Part shown: positions 62,917 to 64,000 of the stretch, piece after piece
How positions within the stretch are numbered: position 1 is the stretch's first letter
Layout of the letters: the number at the start of each line of letters is the position of its first letter
Source of the DNA: JALZUV01 sp964654855
GTDB taxonomy: Bacteria > Pseudomonadota > Alphaproteobacteria > Rickettsiales > JALZUV01
Direction of reading: 5' to 3'
Assembly (NCBI GenBank): GCA_964654855.1
Contig: CAZZJS010000008.1
Coordinates: 6,385-70,384, forward strand
Length of the DNA: 64,000 nt
The notes under the pieces: generated by a model
Told to the model about the DNA's origin: nothing
The model's database searches: none
The model's input: only the letters and a program-made list of their open reading frames with translations
Program-made: the position numbers and the translations under genes

Positions 62917-62945
62917 TTGACGGTTCGAAAAGTCGAGGTTATAAC
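62917..62945 (+). promoter_or_regulatory. Sigma-70-type promoter of the 23S rRNA gene
   Basis: TTGACG at 62917-62922 and TATAAC at 62940-62945 are separated by 17 bases, close to the best spacing. Position and strength suit an rRNA operon; transcription would start near 62952, about 330 bases before the 23S sequence. Confidence 0.7.
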
Positions 62946-63111
62946 CACCCTCCCTTCAGCGGGGAAACACTAGAAACGAATACGCTGATGGATGTTATTT
63001 GAAATTGTTAATAGGTTATTCTGACATAGTAATATTCATGTTTGGTTTATATCTTGAGGCCGTGTGCCGATGGAATACAGAGCGAACGATAAGTGAATAT
63101 TACAACAACAC

Positions 63112-63160
63112 ATGCGGGTGCCACTCAATCGTTATCCCGAGTGGCATTTAAAAAACGCAT
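63112..63160 (+). other. Nested hairpin in the rRNA leader
   Basis: TGCCACTC (63119-63126) pairs perfectly with GAGTGGCA (63139-63146), and ATGCG (63112-63116) pairs with CGCAT (63156-63160) outside it. It may help antitermination, processing or termination of readthrough. No long T-run follows, which argues against a simple terminator. Confidence 0.5.
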
Positions 63161-63250
63161 GAGTTGATGTTGCTAAAAATTTGCTTGAAAATTTGACGAT
63201 ATATAGAACAATTTTTGCTCTGTATACGTTGTAATTCAAGTTGTCGTTAC

Positions 63251-63270
63251 GGTTACAATTTATTGTAACC
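63251..63270. promoter_or_regulatory. Perfect 20-base palindrome next to the 23S start
   Basis: GGTTACAAT and ATTGTAACC flank two T residues, ending about 10 bases before the mature 23S sequence. In the transcript it would form a 9-bp hairpin, possibly an RNase III-type processing signal; in DNA it could be an operator. Confidence 0.5.
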
Positions 63271-63280
63271 ATAATAAAAC

Positions 63281-64000
<720 letters not shown>

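Larger units (their letters stand above)
62389..63280. other. motA-23S intergenic region with rRNA promoter and leader
   Basis: No protein gene and no 16S rRNA or tRNA is seen. It holds a possible dispersed repeat (62586-62613), the 23S promoter (62917-62945), a leader of about 330 bases with a nested hairpin (63112-63160), and a 20-base palindrome (63251-63270) just before the rRNA. A promoter for motA must also lie near 62390-62460. Confidence 0.6.

Overview
The window comes from an alphaproteobacterium with moderately AT-rich DNA. The right half (about 30.3-64 kb) is ordinary chromosome: tRNA-Ala, pmbA/tldE, an MsbA-like exporter, holA, lptE, argJ, a parvulin, mreB, ilvB, metY, pepA, a MipZ-type ATPase, ribH, ridA, clpA, clpS, motA/motB and the 5' part of a 23S rRNA gene. 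MipZ, the MotA/MotB pair and the DUF6476-like protein point to Alphaproteobacteria. The 23S gene has its own promoter and no 16S gene in front of it, and tRNA-Ala(UGC) stands alone instead of lying in a 16S-23S spacer. Split rRNA operons of this kind are typical of Rickettsiales. Together with retained biosynthesis and motility genes this would fit an early-branching or free-living Rickettsiales-like lineage, but that is inference.

The left half (about 1-30.3 kb) is accessory DNA accreted at the 3' end of the tRNA-Ala(UGC) gene at 30318-30393 (minus strand). Partial copies of the tRNA 3' end at 5396-5442 and 15339-15384 divide it into tandem integrative elements, each with its own tyrosine recombinase next to a tRNA-derived junction and its own kind of replication module. 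Element A (left of 5442): integrase plus a protein with family-A-polymerase-like motifs. Element B (5396-15384): integrase, a coupled unknown gene, an AlpA/Xis-like protein, a split primase/helicase, an iteron-like GTAAC/GTTAC array, and a two-gene cargo operon of unknown function whose small member carries an ADP-ribosyltransferase-like motif pattern. Element C (15339-30364): integrase, a restriction-modification block (small PD-(D/E)XK nuclease, m5C methyltransferase with N-terminal HTH, McrB/McrC-like pair resembling LlaJI), an AlpA-like protein, a DUF2130 protein, an HUH Rep-like protein, an XRE regulator, two SHOCT-domain paralogues, a beta-lactamase-like hydrolase and a nitrilase-like protein. 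Elements B and C each carry a tandem octamer with an 11-bp period just inside both ends, which looks like integrase arm-type sites.

The chromosome to the right reads as short operons: an SRPBCC protein with pmbA and msbA; lptE-holA; ppiC-argJ; a block with a CbiB-like membrane protein and an OmpA-like lipoprotein; ilvB with a small unknown gene; metY with an acyltransferase; an orphan scoB; an orphan VirB2/TrbC pilin behind a possible Pho box; clpA and clpS separated by an unknown gene; and motA-motB. Several orphan proteins (41900-42538, 50526-50879, 53584-54939, 55679-56641, 59153-60103) could not be assigned.
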